A stretch of 9,704 bases of DNA from Planctomycetota bacterium (lineage in GTDB: Bacteria; Planctomycetota; Phycisphaerae; SM23-33), in NCBI GenBank assembly GCA_021160865.1, contig JAGHBS010000095.1, forward strand, positions 1 through 9,704. Direction: 5' to 3'. Every line of letters begins with the position of its first letter. Position 1 is the stretch's first letter. Positions 7,191 through 9,704 of the stretch are shown piece after piece. The notes under the pieces are model-generated. The model ran no database searches, had not been told where the DNA came from, and was given only the letters and a program-made list of their open reading frames with translations. A program made the translations under genes and the position numbers.

Positions 7191-7886
7191 ATGAAAGCAT
7201 CATTGCGTTGGCCTATCGGGATTAGTGTTACTATTGCGATCATTAATATCAGCTTGCCTGCAAAAGCGATAGTATCAAATGGGGATTTCGAAGCGACTCC
7301 AAACCCCTTCGAGGACTGGTACACTTACACCAGCGGGTCCCCAAGTTATATCGGCACGGTTGACCATTATGGCAGCTACTATTCTACAATTGCCCATCTC
7401 CACGCCGAGGCGAACTATACGTGGGATGGGTACGAGTGGCTCGGTAATGCCGGGTATGTGCAACTTGACCGTTTCCCTGACTATGTCGTGACAACTGGCG
7501 AGAATGAAACCATACTACAATTCGAGGCAGCCAGAATCCTCGACGGCGAAGACCTCAAAGACCCAGAAGTTACCGTAATCGTCACCGATAGCCCGAGCTT
7601 CGGCTGGATAGGATGGGCCAGTTCGGTAAGCATCACCTCACCTGAGTGGAGAACATACCAGATTCCCCTCTGGATTAATCCAAGCAATCCATTACCTGCC
7701 GGCTCTGAACTGGAAATTTTCATTGAAGCAATAACCTATCCGCCGTTTCGCCCTGGCAGCAACGGTGATCAGGTCACTCAGACAGTCGACCTTTACGTGG
7801 ACAACTTCGTATTAGTCCCGCTGCCCGGGACGCTATTATTGCTACTACCGGGCGGGGCAATTTTGCTTCGCCGCCGCAGACGATAA
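7191..7886 (+). CDS. Secreted protein with a PEP-CTERM-like sorting tail
   Basis: A 231-residue protein from ATG 7191, preceded by GAGGGC. The in-frame ATG 7155 would add 12 residues ahead of the signal peptide and lies against a hairpin arm, so it is less likely. Residues 1-26 are a signal peptide ending in AKA. The mature protein opens with IVSNGDFEATPNPFEDW, the 'NGDFE' start common in planctomycete surface proteins with a galactose-binding-like (carbohydrate-binding-type) beta-sandwich. It is acidic and aromatic-rich, and the LYVDNFVLVPLPG strand (201-213) probably closes the fold. The C-terminus has the tripartite PEP-CTERM architecture: a VPLPGT motif (209-214), a hydrophobic segment LLLLLPGGAILL (215-226) and a run of five arginines. 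PLPGT replaces the usual PEPAT. Such proteins are processed by an exosortase, which is not in this window. The ligand and function are unknown. Confidence 0.88.
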   Translation: MKASLRWPIGISVTIAIINISLPAKAIVSNGDFEATPNPFEDWYTYTSGSPSYIGTVDHYGSYYSTIAHLHAEANYTWDGYEWLGNAGYVQLDRFPDYVVTTGENETILQFEAARILDGEDLKDPEVTVIVTDSPSFGWIGWASSVSITSPEWRTYQIPLWINPSNPLPAGSELEIFIEAITYPPFRPGSNGDQVTQTVDLYVDNFVLVPLPGTLLLLLPGGAILLRRRRR

Positions 7887-7921
7887 AGGGCAGGAAAGCC
7901 AACGAAACATAATCGCGACTC

Positions 7922-7963
7922 ATATGAGCCTCTCAATCGATAGATTGGCAGGCTCATATTTTT
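7922..7963 (+). terminator. Strong rho-independent terminator after the PEP-CTERM-like gene
   Basis: ATATGAGCCT (7922-7931) pairs perfectly with AGGCTCATAT (7950-7959). An inner stem CAATC/GATTG (7934-7938 with 7943-7947) is separated from it by a small internal loop, and five T residues follow (7959-7963). No T-run follows on the other strand, so it acts in the plus direction. It overlaps the stop codon of the converging membrane-protein gene. Confidence 0.85.
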
Positions 7964-8667
7964 ACCTCATTGCTACCACTGCCTACCGGTGATAATCCTG
8001 CCAATGCCTGTGATCTGCCCCGGGCAAATCGCAACTGAACGACTGCGGATACGAGGATTACCAGAGTCGGATATGCTACAAAACGGGCATAGTAGAAAAT
8101 CTGCGTCAGTATCGGTACATTCTTGGCACCCCATGCGACCTTGGCGGTATTTTCGATAAGGTCTTGAAGATTACATAATGCTCCACAAGCGAAGGTACTT
8201 CGGAAAGTTCCAACCTGCTGCCAGGGAATAAGCATCGCCCAGAGCAATAAAGACCAGAAAAATGCACTGGTAAATTTGCCTGCCCCACCGGTCTTACCGA
8301 CTAATGATACTTCCACCGCCAGCAGCATCGTGAGGATTAATAGCAAGCCTGACACCATTGCGACGAACTTTCCCGTGGGCAATACCCACGCAAGCGTCTC
8401 GTACCACACCTCCGCTGAAGTGTTATTGAGAGACTCATCTTTTCCCTTCTCAGATTGATTAGCCGGTTTATCTGCCTTCTCTGATTGCAATCGCTGCACC
8501 ATTGCAGCCTTATCTATCACACCGGCAAAGCGCACCACAGCAAAACTGCCAAGCTGAATAACTACAGCAAGAAAAACCAACCACCAGAACCAATTCTTGG
8601 CAGCACGAATGGTTTTAAGGGCATCGAGATATTGCTGAGATTCCGCAGCTGTGTAATCTGCACTCAT
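7954..8667 (-). CDS. Four-helix integral membrane protein of unknown function
   Basis: A 237-residue protein. I chose ATG 8667 over the ATG at 8706 because AAGGAG (8680-8675) lies seven bases upstream of it. Hydrophobic helices fall at about 26-47, 98-121, 132-150 and 188-211. Between helices 1 and 2 is a polar Lys/Glu/Ser-rich loop (about 58-85) with two QSEK copies (QSEKADKPANQSEKGKDE). Between helices 3 and 4 is a segment with two cysteines (FACGALC, 159-165). The short conserved-looking stretch EVSLVGKTGGAGKFTSAFFW (119-138) is not a nucleotide-binding loop that I would trust. It lies 173 bases downstream of leuS on the same strand. I do not recognise the family and assign no function. 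Confidence 0.82.
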   Translation of the reverse strand: MSADYTAAESQQYLDALKTIRAAKNWFWWLVFLAVVIQLGSFAVVRFAGVIDKAAMVQRLQSEKADKPANQSEKGKDESLNNTSAEVWYETLAWVLPTGKFVAMVSGLLLILTMLLAVEVSLVGKTGGAGKFTSAFFWSLLLWAMLIPWQQVGTFRSTFACGALCNLQDLIENTAKVAWGAKNVPILTQIFYYARFVAYPTLVILVSAVVQLRFARGRSQALAGLSPVGSGSNEVKI

Positions 8668-8674
8668 GGAATAA

Positions 8675-8680
8675 CTCCTT
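8675..8680 (-). promoter_or_regulatory. Shine-Dalgarno that decides the start of the membrane-protein gene
   Basis: AAGGAG on the minus strand, with seven bases to ATG 8667. The alternative upstream start at 8706 has no comparable site, and the 13 residues it would add do not look conserved. Confidence 0.75.
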
Positions 8681-8840
8681 GAAAATACAAACGTATCACC
8701 TTGCAAGATATTATCGGCACAAGAGTAAATTATCCATAAGACATATCTACCTGTTTAAATAAGTATTTCCAACAAACCACAACCACAAGGAAAAACAAGG
8801 CAAGAAAGATACCCTGCAATAAAAACCTTGCTTCGAAAAA

Positions 8841-9704
8841 TTATTTCACCACCAGATTTACCATCCTGCGCGGGACGTAGATTTTCTTTGCAATACTTTT
8901 GCCCTCAATAGCAGCAGCAACCCTCGGCTCGGAAATGGCAGCGGTGATTATCGCATCTTCATCGGCATCGGCAGGAACGGTAATCCTTCCACGCAATTTG
9001 CCATTGACCTGCACAGGAATTTCGATCGTCTCCTCGACAAGCAACTTCTCATCATATTCTGGCCAGGGCTCGTAGGCAAGGCTCTTATCGTGTCCCAACC
9101 TCTGCCAGAGTTCCTCTGCAAGGTGCGGTGCGAATGGCGATAAAATCAGCACGAACCGCTCTGCCTGATCGTGCGAGATGCGCCCTGCCTTGAAAACTGT
9201 ATTGAGGAACTCCATCATGGCAGCGATGGCAGTATTGAACTTCATCGCCTCAATATCTTCGCCGACCTTCTTTATCAATCTATGCAATGCCCGCTCGACA
9301 TCCTGCGACGGCTCGGCATCGCTCAAAATCGGCTGATTATCTTCATCCCCACAAATCATCCGCCAGACCCGACGACAGAACCGATGCACCCCGGGCACAT
9401 CACGAGTATTCCACGGCTTGGATGCCTCCAAAGGCCCCATGAACATCTCGTACAAACGAAATGTATCGGCACCATACTGGGCGATGACCTCGTCGGGGTT
9501 TACAACATTCTTTAGCGACTTGGACATCTTCTCGACCGATTCCGTAAGCACCTCGCCGGTCTTTTTATGCCTTGGCGCATCGGCAGTGAAATCTATCTCA
9601 TCATATCCGACGTAAACGCCCCGCTTATCACGGTAGGCATATGAGCGAATCATTCCCTGATTGAAAAGTTTCCGGAACGGCTCGGGGCTCGAGACATAGC
9701 CAAG
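8841..9704 (-). CDS. leuS: Leucyl-tRNA synthetase, C-terminal part (partial, runs off right edge)
   Basis: The frame is open from the window edge (9704) to TAA at 8841, giving 288 residues, roughly the last third of a class Ia leucyl-tRNA synthetase. This cytosolic enzyme charges tRNA-Leu with leucine using ATP. The visible part begins LGYVSSPEPFRKLFNQGMI, the end of the catalytic core. It is followed by the signature KMSKS (9530-9516), continuing as SLKNVVNPDEVIAQYGADT, then FRLYEMFMGPLEASKPWNT. The anticodon-binding helical domain follows (FNTAIAAMMEFLNTVFKAG; FVLILSPFAPHLAEELWQRL). The C-terminal tRNA-binding module closes with IPVQVNGKLRGRITVPADAD and IAKKIYVPRRMVNLVVK. The ATG at 9653 is an internal methionine, not a start. 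All diagnostic motifs present look intact. Confidence 0.97.
   Translation of the reverse strand, partial: LGYVSSPEPFRKLFNQGMIRSYAYRDKRGVYVGYDEIDFTADAPRHKKTGEVLTESVEKMSKSLKNVVNPDEVIAQYGADTFRLYEMFMGPLEASKPWNTRDVPGVHRFCRRVWRMICGDEDNQPILSDAEPSQDVERALHRLIKKVGEDIEAMKFNTAIAAMMEFLNTVFKAGRISHDQAERFVLILSPFAPHLAEELWQRLGHDKSLAYEPWPEYDEKLLVEETIEIPVQVNGKLRGRITVPADADEDAIITAAISEPRVAAAIEGKSIAKKIYVPRRMVNLVVK

Noticed and set aside
8791..8831. Possible terminator after leuS on the minus strand (CAAGG/CCTTG followed by five T)
   Set aside because: The stem is only five base pairs with a loop of about 25 bases, so it is too weak to call.
8668..8840. Promoter for the membrane-protein gene in the gap after leuS
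   Set aside because: GATAAT-like -10 candidates exist, but none has an acceptable -35 at normal spacing, so I do not call one.

Overview
The window looks like an ordinary chromosomal segment of a moderate-GC Gram-negative-type bacterium, most probably a planctomycete and perhaps of the Phycisphaerae type. That placement is inference. It rests on a PEP-CTERM-like secreted protein, a large membrane-anchored vWA protein in a BatA/amidotransferase-like arrangement, and a pair of genes (SH3-like/TPR exported protein plus a membrane-anchored protein resembling the start of a peptidase-MA-like protein) of a kind common in planctomycete genomes. No RNA gene, insertion sequence, CRISPR array or phage gene was seen. 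No gene-free stretch exceeds 300 bases.

Layout, left to right. (1) Positions 1-1838, minus strand: a two-gene unit. An exported 418-residue SH3-like/TPR-type protein is followed, with an 11-base overlap, by an N-terminally anchored protein that leaves the window at base 1. (2) 1851-2080: a divergent intergenic region with a tandem 10-base repeat, a 7-base inverted repeat and a candidate sigma70-type promoter. (3) 2081-3505, plus strand: a complete GlcD-type FAD-linked oxidase (D-lactate/glycolate dehydrogenase family). (4) 3477-6938, minus strand: a likely two-gene operon of a short exported or lipid-anchored protein of unknown family and an approximately 856-residue vWA membrane protein. It is preceded by a good TTGACA-N17-GATACT promoter, and its last gene overlaps the end of glcD tail to tail by 29 bases. 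(5) 7038-7963, plus strand: a promoter, a leader with two inverted repeats, a small secreted protein with a PEP-CTERM-like tail, and a strong intrinsic terminator. (6) 7954-8667, minus strand: a four-helix membrane protein of unknown function. (7) 8841-9704, minus strand: the C-terminal third of leucyl-tRNA synthetase, running off the right edge.

The genes do not form one obvious system. glcD supplies oxidation of a 2-hydroxy acid, leuS is housekeeping, and the rest are envelope proteins: a vWA scaffold with its exported neighbour, a sorted surface protein, and a possible exported peptidase module. The parts most worth following up are the vWA protein with its unknown exported partner, the structured leader of the PEP-CTERM gene, and the edge gene at the left. 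I do not see convincing evidence of a wholly new multi-gene system.
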